Shown in pieces: positions 15,154-23,985 of a DNA stretch of 43,511 nt; position 1 is the first letter of the stretch; each line of letters starts with the position of its first letter. The notes beneath the pieces were generated by a model that was given only the letters and a program-made list of their open reading frames with translations, ran no database searches and had not been told where the DNA came from. The translations under genes and the position numbers were made by a program. Source of the stretch: CAYRML01 sp050942825. GTDB taxonomy: Bacteria > Bacillota > Dehalobacteriia > UBA4068. The DNA is taken from NCBI GenBank assembly GCA_050942825.1, contig JBMNOA010000011.1, forward strand, positions 1 through 43,511, in the 5' to 3' direction.

Positions 15154-15765
15154 TTGAATAAGACCCGTTTTATTGCTATCATTATCATGCTCTTAGCTTG
15201 CTTATTTATTTTTGTAGCCTGTAATAACAGTCCTACACCAGATACAGTCAATGATACGGCAGACGAAATGGCTGAAGATATACGTGACGCCGGTGAGGAT
15301 ATCATGGACGGTACAGACAATAACCAAGAGCAAAAAGGATATGTTCTTTATTTTGCCAACAAAGACCGCAATGCCTTGGTAGCTGAAACACGTGGAAACG
15401 ATACAGACAACGTAACTAAAAAGAACACTATTGATGCTAAAGCTCGGATGGTAGTATCTGAATTAATTGAGGGTCCCAAAAACGAAAACCTTTTACCTGT
15501 TTTACCCAGAACAACTATGATCAATGCGGTAACATTAGATGAAAACGGTGTTATGAATCTGGATCTGAGTAACACTTTTGCTGATGACTTCAATGATCTG
15601 GATATCGATGCAAATCTCACAGTAAATGCTATAGCAGCCACTTTAATGCAATATCCTGAGATAAAAAAAGTTCGTATAACCGTGGATAACAATCCACTCA
15701 AACTTGGCACAGATGAATATACTGAGGCTATCGTCTATGATAAAGATTTAATTTCTAAAAAATAA
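15142..15765 (+). CDS. GerMN-domain lipoprotein
   Basis: A 207-aa secreted lipoprotein. The N-terminus has lysines, a hydrophobic stretch (residues 10-26) and lipobox FVAC with the lipidated Cys27. An acidic linker (about residues 30-70) follows. The C-terminal about 120 residues are a GerMN (sporulation/spore germination) domain, including LVVSELIEGPKNENLLPVLP, an N-x-x-x-L-DLS segment and TLMQYPEIKKVRITVDN. GerMN domains are peptidoglycan-associated modules found in GerM and LpqB. ATG 15142 follows AAAGGAG. It stands alone between a leader hairpin and a terminator. Being anchored outside the membrane, it probably acts in envelope or spore biology. Confidence 0.85.
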   Translation: MPKKLNKTRFIAIIIMLLACLFIFVACNNSPTPDTVNDTADEMAEDIRDAGEDIMDGTDNNQEQKGYVLYFANKDRNALVAETRGNDTDNVTKKNTIDAKARMVVSELIEGPKNENLLPVLPRTTMINAVTLDENGVMNLDLSNTFADDFNDLDIDANLTVNAIAATLMQYPEIKKVRITVDNNPLKLGTDEYTEAIVYDKDLISKK

Positions 15766-15780
15766 CTTAATAAAGACAAT

Positions 15781-15808
15781 AAAAAATGATGCATATGCAT
15801 CGTTTTTT
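15781..15808. terminator. Bidirectional terminator between GerMN gene and purF
   Basis: AAAAAATGATGCAT followed directly by ATGCATCGTTTTTT, symmetrical with one T-G pair. It serves the plus-strand gene ending at 15765 and the minus-strand purF operon ending at 15846. Confidence 0.75.
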
Positions 15809-15845
15809 ATTTGTCCTTATTTTTTTTATCTATCGTTCATCTACT

Positions 15846-17213
15846 TTATTGTACACAATAATCGCCTGTGAAACAAGCACTGCAAAGGCCGCATGTTGAT
15901 TTTATAAGGGTAGATAAAAGCCCCTCTATACTAAGATAACTTAGACTATCTGCCCCTACCAAACGGCAAATCTCATCTGCGGAAAACTTAGATGCTATGA
16001 GTTGTGAGGTTGTGGCAATATCTATACCATAATAACAAGGAAATTTTACAGGGGGAGAGCTAATACGCAAATGAACTTCTTTAGCTCCAGCCTCCTTCAA
16101 AATATTAACAATGATGCGCGTAGTGGTTCCACGAACAATAGAATCGTCAACCATGACAATCCGCTTACCCTCTACTTCATTGGCTAAGGAAGAAAATTTT
16201 ATCCTTACAGCAGCTTCACGTAATTCCTGAGTTGGTTGAATAAATGTTCTGCCTACGTAGCGATTACGTATCAGGCCGTGCCCAAACTGAATGCCTGACT
16301 GTCTAGCATAGCCCAAGGCTGCCGAAAGGGCCGAATCTGGAACACCGATAACCAAATCGGCCTCTACCGGATGCTCAATAGCTAAGCGTTTGCCAGCCTC
16401 TATCCTTGATTGATGAATGCTGGTATTGCCCATATAGCTATCCGGACGAGCAAAATATACAAATTCAAAAACACAAAGAGAGGAGTTATTTTCTTTTGTT
16501 GTTGCGTAAGAATGGATTCCTTTTTCATCTATAACAATTATTTCACCAGGTTTTACCTCCCTCAGTAATTTGCCTCCTAAAACCGGAAAAGCACAACTTT
16601 CTGAAGAAACCATATAGGAATTTTTTACTATGCCTATGCATAAGGGCCTGATACCGCAGGGGTCTCTAAAAGCTATAAGCTTTCCCTGCATCAAAAGAAC
16701 AACGGCATAAGACCCTTTGATAATCCTCATGGTTTTAGTTATAGCTTCTTGGATATTCTCGCTGTTGACAAGGTTTTTGCAAATAATTTTTAAAAACAAT
16801 TCGGTGTCGCTACCGGTTATAAAGACAGATCCTTCGGCACCCATTTGTTGGCGCAAAACTCCGGCATTAATTAAATTACCGTTATGCGCCAAGGCCATAC
16901 TGCCGTCTCTGTAATCAACTATTATAGGCTGGGCATTCTCCTGCGTACTGGCTCCTGTCGTAGAATAACGCACATGACCTATGCCTATTCTGCCTTTAAG
17001 CTTAGAGAGAATGTTGTTATTAAAAACATCATGGACAAGACCCGTATTTCTATAGCTATGAATGACTTGTCCATTGGCCACGGATATACCACAGCTTTCT
17101 TGTCCTCGATGCTGCAGGGCATAAAGTGAAAGATAAATCATTCTCGATACATCTAAGGAATCGTTATTATCATAGATACCGAAAATACCGCATTTATCCC
17201 TTAATTGGTCCAT
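15846..17213 (-). CDS. purF: Amidophosphoribosyltransferase
   Basis: A 455-aa enzyme for the first step of purine synthesis: PRPP plus glutamine to phosphoribosylamine. A seven-residue propeptide (MDQLRDK) precedes the N-terminal nucleophile Cys8 of CGIFGIY, the Ntn glutaminase. The glutaminase half includes QHRGQESCGI and GIGHVRYSTTG; the PRTase half has the PRPP loop VMVDDSIVRGTT. The C-terminal CGLCSACFTGDYC supplies cysteines for the [4Fe-4S] cluster of the Bacillus-type enzyme. It is last in the run M50-trpS-scpA-scpB-purF. No other pur gene is nearby, unlike typical Firmicutes pur operons. Confidence 0.95.
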   Translation of the reverse strand: MDQLRDKCGIFGIYDNNDSLDVSRMIYLSLYALQHRGQESCGISVANGQVIHSYRNTGLVHDVFNNNILSKLKGRIGIGHVRYSTTGASTQENAQPIIVDYRDGSMALAHNGNLINAGVLRQQMGAEGSVFITGSDTELFLKIICKNLVNSENIQEAITKTMRIIKGSYAVVLLMQGKLIAFRDPCGIRPLCIGIVKNSYMVSSESCAFPVLGGKLLREVKPGEIIVIDEKGIHSYATTKENNSSLCVFEFVYFARPDSYMGNTSIHQSRIEAGKRLAIEHPVEADLVIGVPDSALSAALGYARQSGIQFGHGLIRNRYVGRTFIQPTQELREAAVRIKFSSLANEVEGKRIVMVDDSIVRGTTTRIIVNILKEAGAKEVHLRISSPPVKFPCYYGIDIATTSQLIASKFSADEICRLVGADSLSYLSIEGLLSTLIKSTCGLCSACFTGDYCVQ

Positions 17214-17268
17214 TTTTTATCCTTTCTGACAAACAATAATTAAAAATTATTACATTGTCAAAGGAATT

Positions 17269-17811
17269 TTATTCTCCTTGGGCCAGAAAATTATCAAAAG
17301 AAGGTAAATCGGCCAAAGAATTTAACCCTAAAAATCTTAAAAACTCATTCGTGGTACCATATAATATTGGTTTACCCAAAGTATCTTTTCTTCCCACTTC
17401 ATGAATCAAATTTTTCTCTAATAGTTTATTGATCATGGAATCCACACATACCTGACGGATATCTTCTATTTCTTGACGCGTTATCGGCTGGCGATAGGCA
17501 ATTATAGCCAAGGTTTCCATAGCGGCTTTGGACATTTGTTGTATTTTCGGCTGACAAAACCTTTCAATAAAAACTGTATATTTATCCGAAGTAAAAAACT
17601 GCCAGCCGCCTGCAATAGGCCGCAGAACAAAACCCTTATCCGAATATTCATAAATCAATTCGTTGATCGATTCCAGTATTTGCTCCTTATTATACTTTTG
17701 TTCGGAGATCGAGCATATATCAAATATTTTTTCCAGGGTTAATGGTTCAGCAGCAACAAAGAGCAGGGCTTCCACAATCTTTTTTAATTCCAGATGTTTG
17801 TTGTCTTTCAT
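17269..17811 (-). CDS. scpB: Segregation and condensation protein B
   Basis: A 180-aa winged-helix (kleisin-associated KITE) protein that binds ScpA and SMC to form the bacterial condensin. It has KKIVEALLFVAAEPL at the N-terminus, then SKAAMETLAIIAYRQPITRQEIEDIR and LIHEVGRKDTLGKPILYGTT, all family signatures. It is 58 bp after scpA in the same operon. Length and motifs are normal. The C-terminal tail beyond the second winged helix is short. Confidence 0.95.
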   Translation of the reverse strand: MKDNKHLELKKIVEALLFVAAEPLTLEKIFDICSISEQKYNKEQILESINELIYEYSDKGFVLRPIAGGWQFFTSDKYTVFIERFCQPKIQQMSKAAMETLAIIAYRQPITRQEIEDIRQVCVDSMINKLLEKNLIHEVGRKDTLGKPILYGTTNEFLRFLGLNSLADLPSFDNFLAQGE

Positions 17812-17869
17812 TAAATTGTACCTCTATTCTATATATAACCCCTACTCTGTTTTTCTATTCTTATATCTA

Positions 17870-18622
17870 TTAAGATGAGATATCTTCTTTGATATTATTA
17901 CTTTCATAAAGATAAATATCATCAAAAAAATTATTTTGCACAGCTAAAAGAACACCTTTTCTCAATAACTCCAATAAAGCAAGAAAAGTAATCACCATTT
18001 CATTTTTACTTTTACAAGCAGTAAAAAGTGTGCTGAATAAAAAACCCTTTTTATGAGATTTGGCTAACTTGATAATCGTATTAATTTTACTTTCGACGGT
18101 TATTTGCCTATGAGGTATCTCAATAATAATATCTGTTTTTTCCAATCTTTGCATAACACGTTGGTAGGCTTTCCAAAGATCGTTTGCATCCTTACCATCC
18201 AGAGGATTTTGCTTGACAAAAAATTGCATATAAAGCTCCCTAGCCTCAGGACGAGGTAAATATTGAGCCTGACAATGCCTTAGCTCTTCAAAAAGTTGTG
18301 AAACCTCTTTGAAAGCCTTGTAATATAGAATATTATCGATCAATTGCTGTTTAGTCCATTCTATATCAGCTACCTCTTCCTCATCTTGCGTAATGGCAGG
18401 CAAGAGAGTTTTAGCTTTGATAGCTAAAAGAGTGCTGGCCATGAGCAAAAAACTGCTGGTAACCTCAAGATTTAAATTACTCATGATCTCTAGATGTTCG
18501 ATATACTGTTTGGTGATTTTGGCTACTGGTATATCAAAGATATCTATTTGATCTTTTTCTATCAAATATAATAAAAGCTCGAAAGGCCCCTCGAACATAT
18601 CAAGTCTCACTTGATAGCTCAT
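17870..18622 (-). CDS. scpA: Segregation and condensation protein A
   Basis: A 250-aa kleisin subunit of the SMC-ScpAB condensin that bridges SMC heads. It begins with F-E-GPFELLLYLIEKDQIDIFDIPVAKIT, the SMC-neck-binding region, then FLLMASTLLAIKAKTLLP, and ends with a winged-helix region (FLALLELLRKGVL). It starts inside the trpS stop codon (ATGA overlap), so its translation is coupled to trpS. The linker between the two ends is normal in length. Confidence 0.95.
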   Translation of the reverse strand: MSYQVRLDMFEGPFELLLYLIEKDQIDIFDIPVAKITKQYIEHLEIMSNLNLEVTSSFLLMASTLLAIKAKTLLPAITQDEEEVADIEWTKQQLIDNILYYKAFKEVSQLFEELRHCQAQYLPRPEARELYMQFFVKQNPLDGKDANDLWKAYQRVMQRLEKTDIIIEIPHRQITVESKINTIIKLAKSHKKGFLFSTLFTACKSKNEMVITFLALLELLRKGVLLAVQNNFFDDIYLYESNNIKEDISS

Positions 18623-19614
18623 ATTTTCATCGCTTCTCTCACTAATTGCATAGTTTGCTCGGCCTCTTGCCGCGCAGCTTTGCCTCCTTCAAAAAGTATG
18701 TCATCTACTAATGAAGTATCTTTTTCCAGAGCAGCCCTTTTTTCCAATATCGGCGCTAAAAATGCATTCATTTTTTCTGTTAAACGATTTTTGCACTCTC
18801 CGCAACCTATTTCTCCTGCTTGGCAAGAGCTGCAAATATCTGGTCTTTCTGCTTCGTTATAGAATCCATGATAATTATATACCGTACAAATTTCCGGATT
18901 GCCGGGATCGTTTTTTTTGATCCTGGCAGGATCGGTGATCATCTGTCTGACTTTACTTTTCACTTCATCAGGTTGAGCAGAAATAGCGATATCGTTATGA
19001 TAGCTTTTACTCATTTTACGATTATCTATGCCGGGCAATAATTTTACTTTGGCCAAAAGTACTTGTGGTTCTACCAAAACATCACATTTATACATATGAT
19101 TAAAGCGTCTTACTAATTCCCTGGAAAATTCCAGATGTGGAACTTGGTCCTCTCCTACCGGCACATAACTGGCTCGATAGAGCAAAATATCTGCTGCCAT
19201 CAAGAGCGGATAACCCAAAAACCCATACATGGCGATATCTTTGCCCGCTGCACCGAATTGTCGTATTTGATCTTTATAAGTGGGAACTCTCTCTAACCAT
19301 GACACAGGTGTCATCATAGAAAAAAGCAAATGCAATTCCGCATGTTGTTTGACATCAGACTGGCGGAAGATAGTACATTTTTGTGGATCTAAACCCACAG
19401 AAAGCCAATCTATAGTTAATTCTCTACTATTGGCTCTAATATTTTCTGTATTGTCAAATGATGTGGTCAAGGCATGCCAGTCGGCAATAAAATAGGAGCA
19501 GTTGTATTCATCCTGCAATCTTGCCCAATTTTCTAATACACTCAAATGACCTAAATGTAGCTTTCCAGTCGGCCTCATGCCGCTAACAACTTTTAAATTT
19601 ACTTGACCTTTCAT
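18619..19614 (-). CDS. trpS: Tryptophan--tRNA ligase
   Basis: A 331-aa class I aminoacyl-tRNA synthetase. The HIGH motif is HLGH in RPTGKLHLGHL near residue 15; KMSKS is intact in RKMSKS near residue 200. The start is ATG 19614, with GGGGAGG 7 nt upstream; a longer frame is a leader. A cysteine-rich segment (PDICSSCQAGEIGCGECK) in the C-terminal part may bind a metal ion or an iron-sulfur cluster, as in some bacterial TrpS (family knowledge). It is coupled to scpA and follows the M50 protease by 35 bp. No T-box is visible in the short upstream gap. Confidence 0.95.
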   Translation of the reverse strand: MKGQVNLKVVSGMRPTGKLHLGHLSVLENWARLQDEYNCSYFIADWHALTTSFDNTENIRANSRELTIDWLSVGLDPQKCTIFRQSDVKQHAELHLLFSMMTPVSWLERVPTYKDQIRQFGAAGKDIAMYGFLGYPLLMAADILLYRASYVPVGEDQVPHLEFSRELVRRFNHMYKCDVLVEPQVLLAKVKLLPGIDNRKMSKSYHNDIAISAQPDEVKSKVRQMITDPARIKKNDPGNPEICTVYNYHGFYNEAERPDICSSCQAGEIGCGECKNRLTEKMNAFLAPILEKRAALEKDTSLVDDILFEGGKAARQEAEQTMQLVREAMKI

Positions 19615-19649
19615 CAAATTGCCTCCCCTTTTTATAGATGCCTTATTTA

Positions 19650-20276
19650 TTAGGATAACCCTACAATAGCAAAACAAAAATTCATCAAACCATTAATCAA
19701 CGGTAATATAAATTTTGCCAATAAGCCTGTGATAGCCAGGATAATTAATATGATAAACCCAAAACGGTCCAAAAAACTCAGATTATCGGACCATCGCGGA
19801 GGTAATAGTTCTAATAATACTTTGGATCCATCCAGTGGTGGAATAGGCAGTAAGTTGAAGACTACTAAAATTAAATTTATGAATGCCAATTGCATTAAAA
19901 ACATTTGCACACCCTCATTGACAGGCAAATGTCCGTAATACATCAAAGAAATAAAAAAAGCACACAGCAACGCCAATATAAAATTCATGGAGACACCGGC
20001 TATGGAAACCAATATCATTTTGGCCCTTCTGTTGCCCTGGAAATAATAGGGATTTATGGGCACCGGCTTGGCCCAACCAAATTGGACAAAAATCAAAAGC
20101 AAGGTTCCAATGACATCCAAATGTTTCAAGGGGTTCAGGGTCAATCTCCCCTGCATTTTGGCAGTGGGATCTCCGAACTTATATGCTACCAAGGCATGTG
20201 CTGACTCATGAAAAGTCAGTGCTATAATCACTGACGGTAAAACAAATAATAATCTTTCCCAGCTAAGAATAGACAT
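19650..20276 (-). CDS. Site-2 protease family (M50) membrane metalloprotease
   Basis: A 208-aa polytopic membrane protein. Zinc ligands are in HESAH (residues 23-27, HExxH), and the distal motif is NLLPIPPLDGSK near residue 140. Four to five hydrophobic segments are visible. It belongs to the short M50 subgroup without a PDZ domain (YwhC/Rv-like) that neighbours trpS-scpAB in many Firmicutes. Its substrate is unknown. It is first in the operon and has a sigma-A promoter 40 bp upstream (20317-20345). Confidence 0.9.
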   Translation of the reverse strand: MSILSWERLLFVLPSVIIALTFHESAHALVAYKFGDPTAKMQGRLTLNPLKHLDVIGTLLLIFVQFGWAKPVPINPYYFQGNRRAKMILVSIAGVSMNFILALLCAFFISLMYYGHLPVNEGVQMFLMQLAFINLILVVFNLLPIPPLDGSKVLLELLPPRWSDNLSFLDRFGFIILIILAITGLLAKFILPLINGLMNFCFAIVGLS

Positions 20277-20316
20277 TTTATTCCATCTTTCTTTATATCA
20301 TATTAATAATTATTAT

Positions 20317-20345
20317 ATTATAACAAACAATTAAAAAATGCTCAA
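20317..20345 (-). promoter_or_regulatory. Sigma-A promoter of the M50-trpS-scpAB-purF operon
   Basis: On the minus strand TTGAGC, 17 bp, TATAAT. Confidence 0.65.
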
Positions 20346-20439
20346 TATAGACCCTTATAATTTTTATCTAGCATAAAATTCTATGGATAGCCGATAGAAA
20401 AGAATTTTCTTGGATCTGGGATAAGAAATAATCTATACC

Positions 20440-20471
20440 AAAAACAGCCATAAGTAAGAACTTATGACTGT
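20440..20471 (-). terminator. Terminator of the SDR gene at 20496
   Basis: ACAG-CATAAGT / ACTTATG-CTGT (20444-20471, one mismatch, loop of 4), followed on the minus strand by TTTTT. Confidence 0.75.
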
Positions 20472-20495
20472 ATGCCGCACGTTATCTTTATCTTC

Positions 20496-21284
20496 TTATT
20501 TATCTTGTCCATGCCTTTTCAGCCAAGCGGAAAAACGGACTTTTTCTACCGCCTGAGGGATGAGATCAACAGGGAGAACTCTAACTAAAATGCAACGCAC
20601 AATAAAGATGATTGAGGTATAGACTGATGTCAAGCCCATTTTTAGCCCCAATTCCATACACCAAGCTGTCAAAGAGGGAGATTGACGGTCCAAAAGAGGC
20701 ATCGGCGTATCTTTGCCTCCCGCTTTCCTAAAAAAAGGGGTATAAACAGCTGAAGGATAAACAGGTATTATTTTAACATTCTTAGGTTTTTCCATACGAT
20801 AGGTCCTCACAAACCCGTCCAAAGCAAATTTTGTGGCGCTATAAAAAGCAAATCCGGGCAACACCATTTTGCCCAAAGCGGAAATTGTGATCATATAGAT
20901 CAATGGTTCGCTGCGATCCTTTTCAGTCAGTTTTTGCAAGGTATAGATAGGCGAAAGCACATTTGTTTTGAATATCTGCTCGTTCTTTTCCCAGTCTGCT
21001 TCACCTATCTTACCATAGTAGGCAATTCCGGCATTAGCTACAAAAATATCTATACCGCCCAACATCTTTGTTGCTTTAGCCAGCATATCATCAACTTGCT
21101 GCGGATCTGAGACATCGCAGGCAATAGCCTTAATTCCGCGATCACCGAATTCATCGGTAATTCTCTGCGGGTCTCTGGATACACCGACCACTTGAGCCTC
21201 GGCGGCCACCAAGCGTTTTAATAGCTCCCAACCGATACCCGAAGATGCACCTGTAATAACAATCCTTTTGCCTTTTAGTTCCAT
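20496..21284 (-). CDS. SDR-family oxidoreductase
   Basis: A 262-aa classical short-chain dehydrogenase. It has TGASSGIG near residue 11, NAGIAYYG near residue 83, and a catalytic triad with the serine in MITISALGK and YSATK about 14 residues on. A hydrophobic segment near residues 215-235 (VYTSIIFIVRCILV) may be a membrane-associated helix; this architecture is seen in lipid-type SDRs. ATG 21284 fits GGGAGCGAG upstream; a TTG at 21305 is less likely. It is a single gene with its own terminator. The substrate is unknown. It is not similar enough to the SDR at 1-578 to be a recent copy. Confidence 0.85.
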   Translation of the reverse strand: MELKGKRIVITGASSGIGWELLKRLVAAEAQVVGVSRDPQRITDEFGDRGIKAIACDVSDPQQVDDMLAKATKMLGGIDIFVANAGIAYYGKIGEADWEKNEQIFKTNVLSPIYTLQKLTEKDRSEPLIYMITISALGKMVLPGFAFYSATKFALDGFVRTYRMEKPKNVKIIPVYPSAVYTPFFRKAGGKDTPMPLLDRQSPSLTAWCMELGLKMGLTSVYTSIIFIVRCILVRVLPVDLIPQAVEKVRFSAWLKRHGQDK

Positions 21285-21536
21285 AAAGCTCGCTCCCTTT
21301 TCCAATGCAGCTCCAGCTAGCCACTTCCAGGTTATCTAAGGCCTTTGATGATAATTATTATTGTGTATATTTATTATATTATACTATCGTTTCACTTTTA
21401 TTTATAGAATCTTTTTCCAAATAAGCGTTAATTACTGTATCAAGAAATGATGATAAATCAAAAGAAACCATTAAGTAGCCATTAAGAACTGAATTTTTCT
21501 AGAAAAGGGTGACAAAATGAAAATTTTAGGCAAAAG

Positions 21537-21588
21537 AAAAACCCCTCACAAAATGCCTGTTATATAGCACAATTTATAAGGGGTTTTT
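21537..21588 (-). terminator. Terminator after tRNA-Thr(GGT)
   Basis: AAAAACCCCT/AGGGGTTTTT (21537-21546, 21579-21588) enclosing a 32-nt interior. On the minus strand the last arm supplies the T tail. Confidence 0.65.
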
Positions 21589-21590
21589 AT

Positions 21591-21666
<76 letters not shown>

Positions 21667-21724
21667 ATTCAATCATATCCAAAGTTTTAAAATTTAATGT
21701 CGGCTATCAAATACCAGCCTCTTG

Positions 21725-21753
21725 ATTATAACTAATCATTATTTTATTGTCAA
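21725..21753 (-). promoter_or_regulatory. Sigma-A promoter of tRNA-Thr(GGT)
   Basis: On the minus strand TTGACA, 17 bp, TATAAT, a perfect consensus. Confidence 0.8.
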
Positions 21754-21807
21754 CAGTATTAGTAAATTTTTTATCATAATAAATCGATTTATAGGGGATA
21801 AGCTTAT

Positions 21808-21836
21808 TTGACAAAATGCAAGTAATATATTATTAT
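21808..21836 (+). promoter_or_regulatory. Sigma-A promoter of the riboswitch-dapB unit
   Basis: TTGACA (21808-21813), 17 bp, TATTAT (21831-21836). Transcription would start a few bases before the riboswitch. Confidence 0.8.
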
Positions 21837-21848
21837 TTAAACAAGGAA

Positions 21849-21976
21849 ATAATTCAAACGCTGAATACTATATGTAACGGGAGAACCATTTTGTGGGGTG
21901 TATCCGATTATTAATATGATCGGAGGGGATCCCTTCAATCCCTAATCCGTCAGCTAATCCCGTAAGCGCTATGAAG
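21849..21976 (+). ncRNA. Cyclic di-AMP riboswitch (ydaO-yuaA type)
   Basis: The sequence carries the ydaO-yuaA landmarks in order: an opening CGCTGAAT, GTAACGGGAGAACC, TTTGTGGGGTG-ATCC, an intervening variable hairpin with GATCGG, GGGGATCCCTTCA, CCCTAATCCGTCAGCTAA, and closing CCCGTAAGCGCT. These are the conserved binding-core segments of the c-di-AMP aptamer. It begins about 10 nt after a consensus promoter, and a terminator follows at 22033, so ligand binding would be expected to cause premature termination, as known for this class. The gene downstream is dapB. Confidence 0.9.
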
Positions 21977-22032
21977 GTATATGATGTTTATTATAATTCA
22001 ATACTTACACATATTCCTACAAATATCTTTTT

Positions 22033-22062
22033 AGTGCTACTGTTTTTTAGTAGTGCTTTTTG
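22033..22062 (+). terminator. Expression-platform terminator of the c-di-AMP riboswitch
   Basis: AGTGCTACT/AGTAGTGCT (9 bp with two G-T pairs), loop of T residues, then TTTTTG. It lies between the aptamer and dapB. Confidence 0.8.
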
Positions 22063-22131
22063 TTCTCTAAGGAGGATTTTTATAGAGATATAATTATAAA
22101 GCTATGATAAATCTTAAAAGGAGGCGAAAAT

Positions 22132-22899
22132 GTGAGAGTTGCATTATGTGGTTTAGGAAAAGCAGGAAAAGAAGTAGCTCATACCATTTTAGAAAATTAT
22201 CCTGACATAGTTCTTACTGCCGTTTTTACCCGTCCGGGCAGTAATAAGATAGGCAAAGATCTTGGTAATTTACTGAATAGACCAAAATTGGGTTGCCCGA
22301 TCAGAGGGATCGATGAGACTCCTGAGGTTTTTGAACGAAATGAAGTAGATGTGGTTATCGATTTTTCTAATCATGTCTCCTCACTGCAAATGATGATGTT
22401 CTGCCATAAATATCATGTCAGTATGGTAGCTTGTACTACAGGCTACGATAAAGAGGAATTGAAATTTATCAAAGAAATCACTCAGGAAAATGCCTTTGGC
22501 TTAGTTTTTGCAACTAATATCACATTGGGCGTCAATGTGCTAATGGATTTGGCCCGCAGCGCAGCTAAACAGCTTCCTCATTTTGATTATCAAGTAACGG
22601 AACGTCATCACCGTAACAAGACAGATCCGATTTCTGCTACATCTATTAATATCGCCAAGAGTATCAAAGAAGCTCTGCCTGAAAAATATAAAAAAGAAGT
22701 CCCCGTCAATGCCGTGCGGGCCGGCGGTTATACCGGCTATCATGAAGTGCTGATCGTAGGCGAGAATGAGCGTATCAGCATCATCCATGAATCTTTTTCC
22801 AGAAAGGCTTTTGCCGAAGGAGCTATACAAGCAGCTTATTTTATAAAATCCAGAAGAGGCCTTTATGATATGCTTGATGTGCTAAATAGGCCTAAATGA
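22132..22899 (+). CDS. dapB: 4-hydroxy-tetrahydrodipicolinate reductase (DapB-like)
   Basis: A 255-aa NAD(P)H-dependent reductase of the lysine/diaminopimelate pathway. The N-terminal Rossmann motif is GLGKAGKE, followed by VVIDFSNH and ACTTGYDKEE; the catalytic segment is ERHHRNKTDPISATS, corresponding to the family E-x-HH-x-x-K-x-DAPSGTA with changes (no glycine after the serine). It starts at GTG 22132, with AGGAGG 8 nt upstream. Its product feeds peptidoglycan and lysine. It stands alone, controlled by the c-di-AMP riboswitch. The divergence from the usual catalytic signature leaves some doubt about its exact reaction. Confidence 0.8.
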   Translation: MRVALCGLGKAGKEVAHTILENYPDIVLTAVFTRPGSNKIGKDLGNLLNRPKLGCPIRGIDETPEVFERNEVDVVIDFSNHVSSLQMMMFCHKYHVSMVACTTGYDKEELKFIKEITQENAFGLVFATNITLGVNVLMDLARSAAKQLPHFDYQVTERHHRNKTDPISATSINIAKSIKEALPEKYKKEVPVNAVRAGGYTGYHEVLIVGENERISIIHESFSRKAFAEGAIQAAYFIKSRRGLYDMLDVLNRPK

Positions 22900-23002
22900 T
22901 AATAAAAAAAGTTTGGATGAAAAGAACTATGACATAGCCTCAATTATATCCTCCCCCTGCTTCGCCGGCAATATTGTCAGACTTGGACAAAAAAGTTATT
23001 AT

Positions 23003-23043
23003 AAAAAAAGCTGATGGAATAGAAGGCGCCGTCAGCTTTTTTT
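23003..23043. terminator. Bidirectional terminator between dapB and vanY
   Basis: AAAAAAAGCTGA/TCAGCTTTTTTT enclosing GG-x-x-CC pairs, between convergent genes. It overlaps the vanY stop codon. Confidence 0.8.
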
Positions 23044-23821
23044 ATATCTGCTTGGAGAAATATTCTTCCAGGGTAAGTCCTGATTCTTTTAATTCTTGGG
23101 CCAAAGCTGTTCCGACATATCTCAAATGCCACGGTTCATGGATTATCCCTGTAATATCTTGTTTGTTGTCGGGATAGCGGAAAATAAATCCGTACTTATG
23201 ACCATTTTCCTCTATCCACTGGCCGGCCTCGCTTTGATGAAGATTTGCACTGACCAAAGAATCAACGGAAATATCGATCGACAGACCAGTTTGATGTTCG
23301 CTAGTTCCCGGTACAGCAACAGAGGAAGATGCTATATCAATTATTTCTTCAGGGCTTTTTTGCGGATATTCTTGTTTTAGTTGAGCAATTTTATTGTCAT
23401 AAAGCTCCTTTTGCTTATCATAAGAACGATAACCGCTTTCCAGATTGATAGTTATTCCATCTTTTTCCATAGCAGACATCATGGAAATAAGGGCTGTTGC
23501 GGTTTCTTTTTCCAATACTATATCATCTGATACAGTAACTAAATTGCTGGGAGTAAAATCCTCAGGCAAAGGATATGTGATATTAGCCACAATACTATAA
23601 TAACTATCACTATCTATTTTAACATCTTCTGTAAAATCATCATGAACGAAGAAAACCTGTAGTTCGTTAAACAGTTGATCGCTGAATATAGGTAGAATAA
23701 ATTTGTAAGAAGCAAATACAATAATAACAATCAGGATAATAACCGGCAGCGGTCTAAGCCTTCTACGCCTTTTTCTTTGGCTTGTTTTATACTGTACGTT
23801 ATATCTGTTATTTCTATTCAA
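23042..23821 (-). CDS. D-alanyl-D-alanine carboxypeptidase, VanY type (M15B)
   Basis: A 259-aa membrane-anchored zinc peptidase. The basic N-terminus (KRRRRLR) and one transmembrane helix (about residues 26-45) give a type II anchor. The catalytic domain has SGYRSYDKQ, the metal motif SEHQTGLSIDIS (H-x6-D), and EPWHLRYVG with the general-base Glu and third ligand His. It trims the terminal D-Ala of peptidoglycan stem peptides outside the cell. It starts at TTG 23821 after GGGAGG. No van resistance genes are near, so it is a housekeeping wall enzyme. Confidence 0.9.
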   Translation of the reverse strand: MNRNNRYNVQYKTSQRKRRRRLRPLPVIILIVIIVFASYKFILPIFSDQLFNELQVFFVHDDFTEDVKIDSDSYYSIVANITYPLPEDFTPSNLVTVSDDIVLEKETATALISMMSAMEKDGITINLESGYRSYDKQKELYDNKIAQLKQEYPQKSPEEIIDIASSSVAVPGTSEHQTGLSIDISVDSLVSANLHQSEAGQWIEENGHKYGFIFRYPDNKQDITGIIHEPWHLRYVGTALAQELKESGLTLEEYFSKQI

Positions 23822-23927
23822 ACGATCAAGCCTCCCTCTTTCCCTCTTGATTATAATAAATTTGTCCGATTATTCCAGAAGTTATTGCCTTTTTCCTTTA
23901 GTTATTCCTTTAAGAGCAATAATCAGC

Positions 23928-23953
23928 AAAAAAGACTGCGCAGGCAGACTTTT
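23928..23953 (-). terminator. Terminator of panD
   Basis: AAAAG-CTGC/GCAG-CTTTT with an A-A mismatch and 4-base loop; T6 tail on the minus strand. Confidence 0.7.
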
Positions 23954-23985
23954 CTATAAACTAATATTCTATTATAAGATAAAGC

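Noticed and set aside
23042..23821. Vancomycin-resistance vanY
   Set aside because: No vanHAX or vanRS genes nearby; ordinary M15B carboxypeptidases have the same motifs.
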